Below, piece by piece: positions 44,375-54,300 of a stretch of 64,000 nucleotides of DNA. Within the stretch, counting starts at the first letter, position 1, and the number at the start of each line of letters is the position of its first letter. The position numbers and the translations under genes were made by a program. The stretch spans positions 124,001 through 188,000 of the forward strand of contig JAICDD010000001.1 in the NCBI GenBank assembly GCA_020063625.1, in the 5' to 3' direction. The DNA is from Fusobacteriales bacterium. Lineage in GTDB: Bacteria; Fusobacteriota; Fusobacteriia; Fusobacteriales; Fusobacteriaceae. The notes beneath the pieces were generated by a model. That model did not search any database. It saw only the letters and a list, made by a program, of their open reading frames with translations, and was not told the DNA's origin.

Positions 44375-44407
44375 AAAAACCTTCTAAATTCAATTTAGAA
44401 GGTTTTT
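44375..44407. terminator. Bidirectional terminator
   Basis: AAAAACCTTCTAAATT (44375-44390) and its exact complement (44392-44407), between the converging ATPase gene and GH13-like lipoprotein gene, whose stop codon lies inside it. Confidence 0.88.
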
Positions 44408-46419
44408 ATTAATACAATTCCATATTTATTTACATTTAATTCAACTTTATTATCTATTACATTTAATTTTTCTTCTTTTATTTCATTGTCTTTAAATATT
44501 ATTTTACTATTTTTACTTGCATCTAAAATTATTTTTTTCTGTTCATTACTTTTATTTATTACTAATTTCAAATTATTTTTTTCTAAAATTATAGTATCTT
44601 TATCATCATTATTTATTATTTTAGATATTTTATTTAAAGAATCTTTTAATTCTTTTCTTAACTTTATTATTTCTTTATAATAATCAAACAGATCATTATT
44701 TGCTAATACTTTATAATATATTTTTTTATTTACTTCATCTATTACAACTTTTTCATTTAATTTTGTTTTTATTTTTTCATATTTAAACAAATCATCACTT
44801 TCATCTAAATATATATACTCTTCATCCCAAATCATAGCTTTTCTATTTCTAGGAATATCTCCTCCCCACATCCCTTTTTCATCTCCATAATAAATATCAA
44901 AATTTTTACCTATCCACATTTGTAAAAATATTATCTGTTTTAATTCATTAATTTTATTTTCTGAAATCAAATCTGGTCTTATCTCTAAAAAATTATCTCC
45001 TTTTATAGATTTATTACTATTATCATATATATTTTCATTAATTAACGCTGAGTAAGCTCTTTCTACATATTTATCACTTAATATATCTATTTGATTATCT
45101 AAAAATTCATTAAAAATAATTTTTGATAAAAATTCATTTTTACTAATTTTATTTTTATAAAATTTCAAACTCTCAATAACAAAATTATAACTTATATTTT
45201 TATCATCTAAAATTATTTTATAATTTAAATTTTCTTTTAAATAATCTACTATCTCTTTATCTCCAGATATTTTTACTCCTAAAAGTTTACTCTCTTCCCA
45301 TTTTTTTAATGAAGTTACTAAGTACTCTTTTACTTCTATATTTTTTGTATTTAAAACAGGCTTACCTAATACATTTTTATATTTAATATTTTTTAGATTT
45401 AATAAAATTAACTCTTTTTTCTTTTCTTCTGATAATTTTTCATCTATCTCTTTAAATCCTTCTTGTATATCAGAAATATAAAACCAACTAAAATATTTTG
45501 AATTTTTACCTTTTTTTAGTACATCTAAAAATGCAAAAAAATACTCTGATACATAATTTAAATTTACATCTATTAAAATATTAATATTATTTTCATAGAA
45601 ATTATCTATTAATTCTATAAACTTTTTATCAGAGTTAGTATAAATGTTTTTATTAAAATCAATATTTTCAAAATCATTAATATCAAAATAATTTGGTGAA
45701 ATATATCTATAATCTATTACATCACTTTTATCAGCTGAAAAAGATATAAACGGCGAGGATAATTCAACTGTATCTATCCCTAATTCTTTAAAATACTCTA
45801 TTTTTTTCTTAACTCCTACTAAATCTCCTCCATATATAATATTATCTATATTTTTTAGATTATCTATATTTTCCTCAAAATTTATAACTTTAAATTTTTC
45901 ACTGTATAAATTACCTTTTGCACTATATTTAGGGTCATTAGTTTTATCTCCATTATAAAAACTATCAATTTCTAATTTATATAAAATATCTCCCAAACTT
46001 TTTAAATCATCAGTTTTTATATTTTTTTCTATTTTTATTTTATTTATATTATTTTTATCATTTTTTACTCCAATATAATCATAAAATCTTATAAGTTTTC
46101 CGTCAATTATTTCAAAATAACACTCTTTTATTTTTTCTAATTCTGTATAATAATAATCATTTAATCTATCACTACTCAAATATTTTAATTCTTTTTTTTC
46201 TTTATCTGTGATTAAATATATTTTTTCTATATCATCTTTTTTAGTTTTAAAAATTATATAATCACTATTATTTTTATATTTTATCTCATATGATAAATCA
46301 TTTTCAAATATATATCCATCACCTTTTTTACTATTTTTAGGTATGAAATTATCAAAATTTTGTTTTCTAACACTAAAACATCCTGAAAATAATAACAATA
46401 ATAAAAATATTTTTTTCAT
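44395..46419 (-). CDS. Lipoprotein with degenerate GH13 (alpha-amylase-like) domain
   Basis: 674 residues from ATG 46419 (GGAGGATAA upstream); the longer frame adds an implausible 23-residue head. Lipobox F-S-G-C at Cys14. A CBM34-like N-terminal region (about 30-130) precedes the barrel: Y-G-G-D-L-V-G-V-K-K-K-I-E-Y-F is the neopullulanase-type entry motif and Y-Y-G-D-E-K-G-M-W-G-G-D-I-P-R-N-R-K the late one. The catalytic regions are eroded: region I reads L-I-D-V-N-L-N-Y (His lost), region II G-V-K-I-S-G-D (Arg and nucleophile Asp lost), region III I-I-L-D-D-K-N (no Glu-x-Trp). Probably a surface carbohydrate-binding pseudoenzyme. Paired with the next lipoprotein. Confidence 0.75.
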   Translation of the reverse strand: MKKIFLLLLLFSGCFSVRKQNFDNFIPKNSKKGDGYIFENDLSYEIKYKNNSDYIIFKTKKDDIEKIYLITDKEKKELKYLSSDRLNDYYYTELEKIKECYFEIIDGKLIRFYDYIGVKNDKNNINKIKIEKNIKTDDLKSLGDILYKLEIDSFYNGDKTNDPKYSAKGNLYSEKFKVINFEENIDNLKNIDNIIYGGDLVGVKKKIEYFKELGIDTVELSSPFISFSADKSDVIDYRYISPNYFDINDFENIDFNKNIYTNSDKKFIELIDNFYENNINILIDVNLNYVSEYFFAFLDVLKKGKNSKYFSWFYISDIQEGFKEIDEKLSEEKKKELILLNLKNIKYKNVLGKPVLNTKNIEVKEYLVTSLKKWEESKLLGVKISGDKEIVDYLKENLNYKIILDDKNISYNFVIESLKFYKNKISKNEFLSKIIFNEFLDNQIDILSDKYVERAYSALINENIYDNSNKSIKGDNFLEIRPDLISENKINELKQIIFLQMWIGKNFDIYYGDEKGMWGGDIPRNRKAMIWDEEYIYLDESDDLFKYEKIKTKLNEKVVIDEVNKKIYYKVLANNDLFDYYKEIIKLRKELKDSLNKISKIINNDDKDTIILEKNNLKLVINKSNEQKKIILDASKNSKIIFKDNEIKEEKLNVIDNKVELNVNKYGIVLIKTF

Positions 46420-46471
46420 TTTATCCTCCAACAATAAAAAATTACTAGGAGACCTATCTATTGAATAAATA

Positions 46472-46506
46472 AAAAACGAGTCTTTCATAATTAAAAACTC
46501 GTTTTA
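46472..46506 (-). terminator. Terminator after the glucodextranase-like lipoprotein gene
   Basis: AAAACGAGT / ACTCGTTTT stem related to the ACGAGTTCTT family, with TTTTTTATTT on the minus side. Confidence 0.7.
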
Positions 46507-46545
46507 TTAATTCATTTTTTAATGCTATTTTTGGTCTCCCTCTAT

Positions 46546-47352
46546 TTATTTAACTTTTATTAATTCAATTTCAGCAAACTCTTCATTTCCCTCTTCTGAA
46601 ACATAATTTTTCATTAAAGAGTTATCACCTAAAATATCTATTACATTACTGTCACCATTATAATCAGTTCCACCACCAAAATTATTTACTCCAACAAACT
46701 CTTCAACTTCAGTATTAAAAGTCCCTTTACTTGAAGTATCAAATCCCATACTAAATACTTGAATTCCTTTTAATTTACTATAATCTATTTTATCTTTTGA
46801 TACAGATACTATAAATTTATCTCCTTGAACTACAACATTATCTGGATAAATTAATCCCTCTGTTATATTTTCATAACTAGTAGTATTATCTTTAATATCT
46901 GTATTTTCTTTTAAAAATTTTGTTTTAAAATCAACATTTCTTATAGGTGCTACAACTATCACTTTATCCCATTTATCTTTTATTTTTAAGTTTCTTCCAT
47001 AAACAGTATTGTAATATTTATTTTCATTAAAATTTAAATATATATCAAACATTTGAGCTTCCCAGCCAAAATCATTATTTGAATAATTATTAATAAAACT
47101 TCCTACTGTAATAATAAAATTATACTCTTTTTCTGTTTCTATTATTTCTATTGAATTAATATCCAATGATTTTGAAGTATATTTTTTATCTGTTGGATAT
47201 CTATAAGTTCCATAACCATTATCATCATTTATTTTATCTTTATAAAAAAATAAACTTTGTCCTTGTATATTATTTGATTTTGGTTCTATTACACTACATG
47301 CACTAAGTGATAATATAGATAATGCTAATAAAATTTTGCTTATTCTTTTCAT
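46546..47352 (-). CDS. Lipoprotein with glucodextranase C-terminal-like domain
   Basis: 268 residues, lipobox S-L-S-A-C at Cys19. The mature part matches the pattern of the glucodextranase C-terminal / DOMON-like domain: D-D-N-G-Y-G-T-Y-R-Y-P-T-D, S-L-D-I-N-S-I-E-I, then W-E-A-Q-M-F-D-I-Y-L-N and Y-G-R-N-L-K-x-x-x-x-W-D-K-V. Such domains sit at the C-terminus of glycoside hydrolases and bind sugar or surface. Here it is a free lipoprotein next to a degenerate GH13. A consensus promoter suggests high expression. Ligand unknown. Confidence 0.72.
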   Translation of the reverse strand: MKRISKILLALSILSLSACSVIEPKSNNIQGQSLFFYKDKINDDNGYGTYRYPTDKKYTSKSLDINSIEIIETEKEYNFIITVGSFINNYSNNDFGWEAQMFDIYLNFNENKYYNTVYGRNLKIKDKWDKVIVVAPIRNVDFKTKFLKENTDIKDNTTSYENITEGLIYPDNVVVQGDKFIVSVSKDKIDYSKLKGIQVFSMGFDTSSKGTFNTEVEEFVGVNNFGGGTDYNGDSNVIDILGDNSLMKNYVSEEGNEEFAEIELIKVK

Positions 47353-47387
47353 GTTTTCCTCCTAAATGTTGCAATTTAAACATAACA

Positions 47388-47416
47388 ATTATATACTAAA
47401 GTTTACTATCTGTCAA
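47388..47416 (-). promoter_or_regulatory. Promoter of the glucodextranase-like lipoprotein
   Basis: Consensus TTGACA (47416-47411), 17 nt, TATAAT (47393-47388). The -35 lies in the T run of the preceding terminator. Confidence 0.88.
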
Positions 47417-47448
47417 AAAAATTAGGCTTTTATTCTGTCTAATTTTTC
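47414..47448 (-). terminator. Terminator of the fliD unit
   Basis: AAAAATTAG (47417-47425) / CTAATTTTT (47439-47447) with a T7 run on the minus strand; overlaps the stop codon of the fliD-companion gene. Confidence 0.7.
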
Positions 47449-48021
47449 TTCTTCAATTAAATACTCCAATATTATAGGAGTTTTTTCTTGGATTTCCATT
47501 AAAAATTCTTTTAAATTAAATTTAAAAAAGATTAATAATTGTTTCTTTTTCTCTTTTTCTACATATTCTAAAAAAGTATTAAATATATCTTCAAATTTTA
47601 AATATGTCTCTTCTATACCTAATTCTCTAAAACTTATATTACTTAAATTTAATACAGAAGAAAAAACATTAAATACCCATTCAAGTCCATCAATATTGTC
47701 TTTTAAATATTTATCTAATTCCTCTTCTATATTATTATTTAAATCTACATTTGACAAAGTTTTAATAAATTTTTTTAAAAATTTTTCCATTTCATTTACT
47801 GTTTCTATAAGTAAAATTTTAGTTCTTTTACTCTTTATTTCTATTGTTAATATTTTATTTATATCTACTTCAACATTTTCATTTACACTCATTCCATCTA
47901 CTATAATTTCACTTATAATTTTATTTTCTTTACTTAATATTTTACTTATTTCACTTAAAATCCCCTTAAAACTATTAAAATTTTTTAATTCTATTTTTTG
48001 ATTATCTAAAATTATATCCAT
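47422..48021 (-). CDS. Hypothetical protein co-transcribed with fliD
   Basis: 199 residues, not recognised. Residues 1-65 alternate short strands and a helix (M-D-I-I-L-D-N-Q-K-I-E-L, then I-I-S-E-I-I-V-D-G-M-S-V and K-I-L-T-I-E-I), which suggests a small beta-grasp-like domain; the rest is helical and acidic (L-L-I-E-T-V-N-E-M-E-K-F-L, K-K-K-Q-L-L-I-F-F-K-F). No signal or membrane segment. It starts 10 bp after fliD, the slot where fliS or fliT chaperone genes usually lie, but it does not look like either. A flagellar export chaperone or regulator is a guess from position. Confidence 0.6.
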   Translation of the reverse strand: MDIILDNQKIELKNFNSFKGILSEISKILSKENKIISEIIVDGMSVNENVEVDINKILTIEIKSKRTKILLIETVNEMEKFLKKFIKTLSNVDLNNNIEEELDKYLKDNIDGLEWVFNVFSSVLNLSNISFRELGIEETYLKFEDIFNTFLEYVEKEKKKQLLIFFKFNLKEFLMEIQEKTPIILEYLIEEEKLDRIKA

Positions 48022-48031
48022 AAATTACTCC

Positions 48032-50131
48032 CTACAATCCAGCTATTTGTCCATTTAACCAGCTACTAAGTGAATTACTATTTTGAAGTGCACCTTCCAT
48101 TGTTCCAAACTTTGCTTTATACATATCTTCTTTTCTACTTATTCTCTCATTTGATTCATCTATCCAATCATTAATTGTTTCTATTCTTTCATCATAATAT
48201 TTTATTCTATTTTTTAAAGTTCCTCCATATCTAGTATATGGTGCTAAAAAAGTTTCCATTCTTCTAGATATTCCTTCATCAGTCCCTGTTTTTTTTGTAG
48301 TTGATACTTTTTTAGATTCAACATATATTTTTTCACCTTTTTTAGGTGGTGTACCAAATTCTATTTTACCAGTAACATCATCTATTATTACTGCATTTGG
48401 AGGTAATTTTTTCCCTAATTTTGCTAAAGCTTCATCTTTAGTTTTTACATCTCCATTAATAATATATTTTATTAAATCAAGTCTAGAAACTGTATATTTA
48501 TATAATTCACTTTTTTTGATTATCGGATTTTTTTGATTATCTAGTGAATAACTTTTATCTCCTACCACTACTCTTATATCTTCTATATCTCCTGGAAGTG
48601 GTTCAGTTGGGTCAAATACAGACTTAGTACCATTTCCTATACCTAAATCCAAAGGTTTTGCATCATTTGCTTTTTGTGTAAATAATTTTTTTATTTCAAG
48701 TGGATTTTCAGAAATTGCTTGTCTTAATTTAGCTTCATTAACTGTTAATTTACCACTTTTAGCATCAGTTTCTACTCCAATTAAAGCAAGTTGATTATAT
48801 TTATCCTCTATACCATTTACACTAGCTGTCATTTTATTTCTTAAATTAACAAGTAGTGATGTAGCTGTTGTATCACCTTGCAATATTCCATCTTTTTTAG
48901 TTTTTTCTTCTATAGTTTCTACTACCTGATTATAAGCATATAAAAAATTTGCTATTTCTTCTAAAGCTGCCTCTGTATTATAATCTACTTTTATTGTTAC
49001 TTTTTCACCATCTTTAGTTTCATTTTTTAAGTTTATTTTTAAACCATCTAATTCTATACTATTTGAACTTCTTTCATATGTTACTCCATCCATTTTAAAA
49101 CTAGCTTTTTGACCTTTAAAAAGTGATGTTATTTTATCTCTTCCACTTTTAGTTTGTTGCATTACTTTTAATTTTTCTAAAAGTCCACTATTATCATTTT
49201 CTATTATCATATCTTCCCCTGGAATAGTGGATATAAAACTTATTTTTTTAGATCCTTCATCATATACTGCTCTTACATTTGCTCCTGAATTATTTACTTT
49301 ACTAATTATACTCTTAAGACTATCTCTAGTAGGGTCTACATTAAAAGTATAACCATTTATTGTAAAATATCCATTTTTTACATCTCTAAAATAATCAGAA
49401 TCTTTTAAAAGTTTAAAACTTTCTGATTTTACTCCATTTTTTACTTCTTTTCCATTATATTGATCAAGACCTAATTCTCTTAAAAATCCTTTATCATTTG
49501 CTTCTATTTTTATTGCTGCTGTTTCATTCTTTGATTCAAATATAATTCTTCTTCTTTTTGAATCATACATTGCTTTTACTCCAGCATTTGATTGATTAAT
49601 TTTATTTAGAAATAATCCAACAGTATCTTCTGGTGTTACACTTATATTTACTCCATTTATTTTAAATCCAATATTTGAGTAATCAGTTCTATTTATAAAA
49701 CTAAAAAATACATCTAAAAACTTATCATTTGGATTACTTATTTTAGTACGACTACTAATAATTGTAGAATTTCTTCCCTCTTTTAAAGGTAACTCTTCTC
49801 TTGAACTTACTTGAGCTGGTCTTGCAAGTTTTATATCTTCTATTACATATACTCCATTTTTTACATTTGCACTTGCTTCTGCAGTTACTAAAGCTTCATT
49901 ACTTACAGATGTCTCTTTATTATTAAATTTAGCACTTGTATTTAATGTTTGTGCTGCTGTTTTTATTGCACCTACTTTTTTCTCTATATCCATCCACTCT
50001 TTTTTTTGTTCTTCTAATTTACTAATCTCTACTTTTTTAGTCTCAATAGGCTTTTTTTCTACTTCAACTAATTTTTTAACCATACTATTAGTATCCATTC
50101 CAGATGCTAATCCAGTTAATTGTATTCCCAT
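48032..50131 (-). CDS. fliD: Flagellar hook-associated protein 2 (filament cap) FliD
   Basis: About 699 residues. ATG 50131 is chosen because GAAGGAGAG is correctly spaced before it and the product opens M-G-I-Q-L-T-G-L-A-S-G-M-D-T-N-S-M-V, the standard FliD N-terminus. A heptad region with V-E-V-E-K-K-P-I follows. The FliD_C half has D-G-L-K-I-N-L, A-Y-N-Q-V-V-E and the ending S-L-S-S-W-L-N-G-Q-I-A-G-L. It caps the growing filament. Preceded by a sigma-28-type promoter. No other flagellar structural gene is in the window. Confidence 0.94.
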   Translation of the reverse strand: MGIQLTGLASGMDTNSMVKKLVEVEKKPIETKKVEISKLEEQKKEWMDIEKKVGAIKTAAQTLNTSAKFNNKETSVSNEALVTAEASANVKNGVYVIEDIKLARPAQVSSREELPLKEGRNSTIISSRTKISNPNDKFLDVFFSFINRTDYSNIGFKINGVNISVTPEDTVGLFLNKINQSNAGVKAMYDSKRRRIIFESKNETAAIKIEANDKGFLRELGLDQYNGKEVKNGVKSESFKLLKDSDYFRDVKNGYFTINGYTFNVDPTRDSLKSIISKVNNSGANVRAVYDEGSKKISFISTIPGEDMIIENDNSGLLEKLKVMQQTKSGRDKITSLFKGQKASFKMDGVTYERSSNSIELDGLKINLKNETKDGEKVTIKVDYNTEAALEEIANFLYAYNQVVETIEEKTKKDGILQGDTTATSLLVNLRNKMTASVNGIEDKYNQLALIGVETDAKSGKLTVNEAKLRQAISENPLEIKKLFTQKANDAKPLDLGIGNGTKSVFDPTEPLPGDIEDIRVVVGDKSYSLDNQKNPIIKKSELYKYTVSRLDLIKYIINGDVKTKDEALAKLGKKLPPNAVIIDDVTGKIEFGTPPKKGEKIYVESKKVSTTKKTGTDEGISRRMETFLAPYTRYGGTLKNRIKYYDERIETINDWIDESNERISRKEDMYKAKFGTMEGALQNSNSLSSWLNGQIAGL

Positions 50132-50171
50132 TTTCGACTCTCCTTCCAAAAACCTTCTTATTCATCTCTTT

Positions 50172-50199
50172 TTATCGTCTTTTTTTCTGTTTTTCTTTA
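50172..50199 (-). promoter_or_regulatory. Candidate sigma-28 (FliA/SigD) promoter of fliD
   Basis: On the minus strand TAAA (50199-50196), 16 nt, GACGATAA (50179-50172). The flagellar sigma consensus is TAAA-N15-GCCGATAA, so the -10 matches 7 of 8 and the spacing is one longer. It ends about 40 nt before the fliD start, after the terminator of the preceding gene. Confidence 0.65.
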
Positions 50200-50203
50200 A
50201 TAA

Positions 50204-50241
50204 AATATAAAGACTAGAAATATAATAATTTCTAGTCTTTA
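50204..50241 (-). terminator. Terminator of the sensor kinase / HD-GYP operon
   Basis: TAAAGACTAGAAAT (50208-50221) / ATTTCTAGTCTTTA (50228-50241), perfect 14-bp stem that includes the TAG stop of the HD-GYP gene. Confidence 0.85.
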
Positions 50242-51317
50242 TATTTGTTTGCAATAGTTTTAAATACTTCTTCTAGAGCTATAAAAGCATCGACTATATC
50301 TGGATCAAAATGTGTCCCTTTTCCAGCTAATATTATCTCTTTTGCCTTTTCATGAGAAAAAGCAGGTTTATAAACTCTCTTAGAAATAAGTGCATCATAT
50401 ACATCAGCAAGAGCCATTAGTCTCCCTGAAACTGGTATATCCTCTCCTTTTAATCCCCTTGGATATCCACTTCCATCCCATTTTTCATGATGTGTATATG
50501 CTATTTCCATGGCATAATGTAAAAAGCTTTCTCCATGCAATGCTTTATCCGCCTTTAAAAGAGCATCTCTTCCATATATTGCATGTTTTTTCATCTCTTC
50601 AAATTCTTCAAAAGTAAGTTTTCCTGGTTTTAATAAAATTTTATCAGGTACTCCTACTTTTCCTATATCATGAAGTGGTGCTGATTTAAATATATATTTA
50701 ATTACTTTTTCATCTCTCAATTCACTATATTTAGGATTATTTTTTAAATATTCTGCTAAAACCTTTACATAATATTGTGTTCGTAAAATATGCTCACCTG
50801 TTTCATTATCTCTAGTTTCTGCAAGTGACGCTAATGTTCTTATTGTTAATTCTTCAGTTTGAGCTATTTTTTCAGTTCTTTTCTCTACCTCTTTTTCCAG
50901 TTCTTTATTTTGTTTTTCCAATTTCTCATTTGCTATTTTTAACATAAGATGTGTTTTTACTCTAGCTTTTACTATCTCTGGATTTATTGGTTTATTAATA
51001 TAATCTACTGCCCCTAATGATAAACCATATGCTTCATCTTCTGTATTAGTTTTAGCTGTAATAAATATTACTGGAATATTTTTACTTCTATAATCTTGTT
51101 TTAATATTTTACAAACCTCATATCCATCCATCTCTGGCATCATTACATCTAAAAGTATTAAATCTGGAGGATTGTCAGAAAAAACTTTTTCTAATACTTT
51201 TTTTCCATTTAATGCAAAAGTTCTCTTATAATCACTCAAAACTCCAGCTAAAACATCTATATTTTCAGGAGTATCATCTACAATTAATATTTTTTGATTT
51301 TTTAATAGCTCTTCCAT
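50232..51317 (-). CDS. Response regulator with HD-GYP phosphodiesterase domain
   Basis: 361 residues. Receiver domain 7-125 with phospho-acceptor Asp57 (L-I-L-L-D-V-M-M-P) and Lys in Y-I-N-K-P. A coiled-coil linker lies at 128-160. The HD-GYP domain carries H216-D217 (H-D-I-G-K-V-G-V-P-D), H-H-E-K-W-D-G-S-G-Y-P with GYP at 284-286, and F-D-P-D-I-V-D-A. The intact motifs predict hydrolysis of cyclic di-GMP, which commonly favours motility. Starts 12 bp after the hybrid kinase gene, its likely partner. Confidence 0.94.
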   Translation of the reverse strand: MEELLKNQKILIVDDTPENIDVLAGVLSDYKRTFALNGKKVLEKVFSDNPPDLILLDVMMPEMDGYEVCKILKQDYRSKNIPVIFITAKTNTEDEAYGLSLGAVDYINKPINPEIVKARVKTHLMLKIANEKLEKQNKELEKEVEKRTEKIAQTEELTIRTLASLAETRDNETGEHILRTQYYVKVLAEYLKNNPKYSELRDEKVIKYIFKSAPLHDIGKVGVPDKILLKPGKLTFEEFEEMKKHAIYGRDALLKADKALHGESFLHYAMEIAYTHHEKWDGSGYPRGLKGEDIPVSGRLMALADVYDALISKRVYKPAFSHEKAKEIILAGKGTHFDPDIVDAFIALEEVFKTIANKYKD

Positions 51318-51329
51318 AATAATCCTCCA

Positions 51330-54300
51330 CTAATCATTTAGTATTTTTCTTAATTTTTCTAATGCTTTATCAAATTCATAATTATCAATTAAAACTTTTA
51401 CTATATTAATTTCCTTTTCATCAAAATTTTTAAAGTCAATAGAATTAAAATACTCTACAGCTTCTATATCTTCATCTTCTAACATTTTAATCAGTTTATC
51501 ATAATTATTTACCTTTACTTTAATTTCTTCTTTTTCATTTTCCTTCTCTTTTTCTAGATAAAGTTCTATCTCTTTATATGTTTTTTCATATATTTCTAAA
51601 AATTCTTCAAAAGTTTCTTTTAAATTAGAAAAACTTTTTTCTTTAATTATATTTTCTATCTCTTTACAAATAGCATTTAACTTATTAGCAGATATATTTC
51701 CTGATACTCCTTTTAATGTATGAATTAATTTAGAAAGATTTTCAAAGTTTTTTGTATTATACTCTTTTTTTAATTCTAATTCTAAATTAAAATTATTTTT
51801 AATAAATTTTTCTAATATCTCTTTATAAAGTTTTAAACTACCTATTCTATTTATTCCTTCTATATAATTTAAATATTTAAACTCAATATCTATTGATTTT
51901 TTTATATTTTTTTCAAGATTAACATCTTCGATTTTTAATATTTTTCCCTCTTTTAACCAATTAGATATTATTTCTATCATTTTTTCAGGAACAATAGGTT
52001 TACTAATATAATCATTCATTCCAGCAGCTAAACATTTTTCTTTTACTCCAGATAGTGCATCAGCTGTAAGAGCTATAATTGGTATATCTATACCTAGTAA
52101 TCTTAGTTCTTTTGCAGCTTCTATTCCATCCATTACTGGCATTTGTAAATCCATTAATATAATATCATATTTGTTTTCTGTTACTTTTTCTATTGCTTTT
52201 CTACCATTATCTACTACATCTACCCTAAATCCTTTTTTCTCTAATATCTCTTTTGCTACTACTTGATTTATTTCATTATCTTCAGCTAAAAGTACATTAA
52301 CTCCATTTGCTATATAAACAGGTTTCATTATTTTATTATTTTCTAATTCTTCAAAAACATTAATTATAGCATCAAATATTGTTGACTCTGTAACTGGCTT
52401 TAACAATACATCATTAATTTGTGATTTTAAAAATTCATTTTTTTGATATTCTAAACTTTCATTATAATTCATAAGGCATATTATTTTTATTTCTTTATTT
52501 TTTATTTTTTCAAAAGTTTCCTTTGAAAAATTCTTAATTATTTCATATTCTATTATTAATAATTGATAATTATTATTTTTTATAAAAATTTTAAACTCTT
52601 CATTATTTATAACTGTATCTACTTTAAATTTAAATCGTTTTAAATATAAATCTAATACTTTTGCTATATTAATATTTTTTTCAAATAATAAAGTATTTAT
52701 CTTTTCTAAATCTATAGAAGGCAGTACATATTCTGCTTTTTTTCTAAAACTTTTTAAAAATTGGATAGTAAATGTAAATTTTGTACCTTTATTTTTTTCA
52801 CTTTCAACAAATATTTTTCCCCCCATCATTTCTACAAGACGTTTTGATATAGTAAGTCCTAACCCAGTTCCTCCATATCTTCTAGTAATACTAGCATCTT
52901 CTTGTGTAAAAGGGGTAAATAAATTATCTATATATTTTTCATCTATTCCTATTCCTGTATCTTCTACCTCAAATTTTAATACTATAAATTCTCCATATTC
53001 CTTCTCTTTTTTTATTCTTAGAGATACTTCTCCATTTTCAGTAAATTTAAGAGCATTATTTGATAAATTTAAGAGTACTTGTCCAACTCTAGTTGGATCT
53101 CCTATTACATAATCTGGTACATCTAAATCTTTTTCTATTATTATTTCTAAATTTTTATTTTGTAATTTTACACTTAATATATTTGAAATGTTTTCTAATA
53201 CTTTATTTATGTCAAACTCTGTATTTTCTAATGTAAGTTTTGATGCTTCAATTTTAGAAAAATCAAGTATATCATTTATTATTCCTAATAAATTATTTGC
53301 TGCTTGTTCTACTTTTTTTAAATAATCTATCTGTTTTCTATTAAGTGTTGTATTCATTAAAAGATGTGTTATTCCAATTATTGCATTCATTGGAGTACGT
53401 ATTTCATGACTCATATTAGCTAAAAAACTACTTTTAGCATTATTTGCTAATTCAGCTTTTTTCTTAGCATCTTTTAGTCTTTCTTCCATCTCTTTTCTAA
53501 CAATAGCATTTGCAAAAATATCTCCAAATATTTTTAATACTGATATATCTTTTTGTGTCCAACTTTTATTTTCATATACTGTATCACATGCAACAAATCC
53601 CATTAATTCATTTCCATATCTTATAGGTACACAAAGAAGTGATTTTATATTCGCTTGTAGAAGATACTCTTTTTCTACTCCGTTTTCCATTTTATTTACA
53701 TTTGTTATATAAATATTTCTAAATCTTTCAAAATTTTCCATAAAATAAGAAAATGGAAATATCCCTTTTAAGATATCAATATTTGAATCAACTTCAGTTT
53801 TCTTCCATTCATAATGTTTATAGATATGATTTTTTTCTCCAGAAAATAAAAATAGATATGCTCTATCTGTATTTATAAATTCTCCTAATTTTTCTAACCC
53901 ATATTTAATTTCTTTATCAATATTTTTTCTAGTGTGTATAACAATATGTGTTGAAATATCTGCAAAAAGTTTTTCTATTGCTATTTGATATTTTGTTTCT
54001 TTTTCTAATTCTTTATCTGAAGTAACATCAAAAATATATATAGCTATATATGTTTTTGATACTCTTTTCATATACAGATTAATCCATTTTTTTTCACCTT
54101 TTGCAGTAAAAAATTGAATCTCTTTTTCATATTCTCCAGTTAAAAAGCCACTAGATAATTGTTCATTTATTATATTAATCATATTTTCATCAGTTATTAC
54201 TTCCCCAAAAAATCTTCCAACTAAATCCTCTTTATAATATCCAGTAACTCTTTCAAATATATTGTTTAAATAATGAATTATTTTTTGATTATCTATTAAA

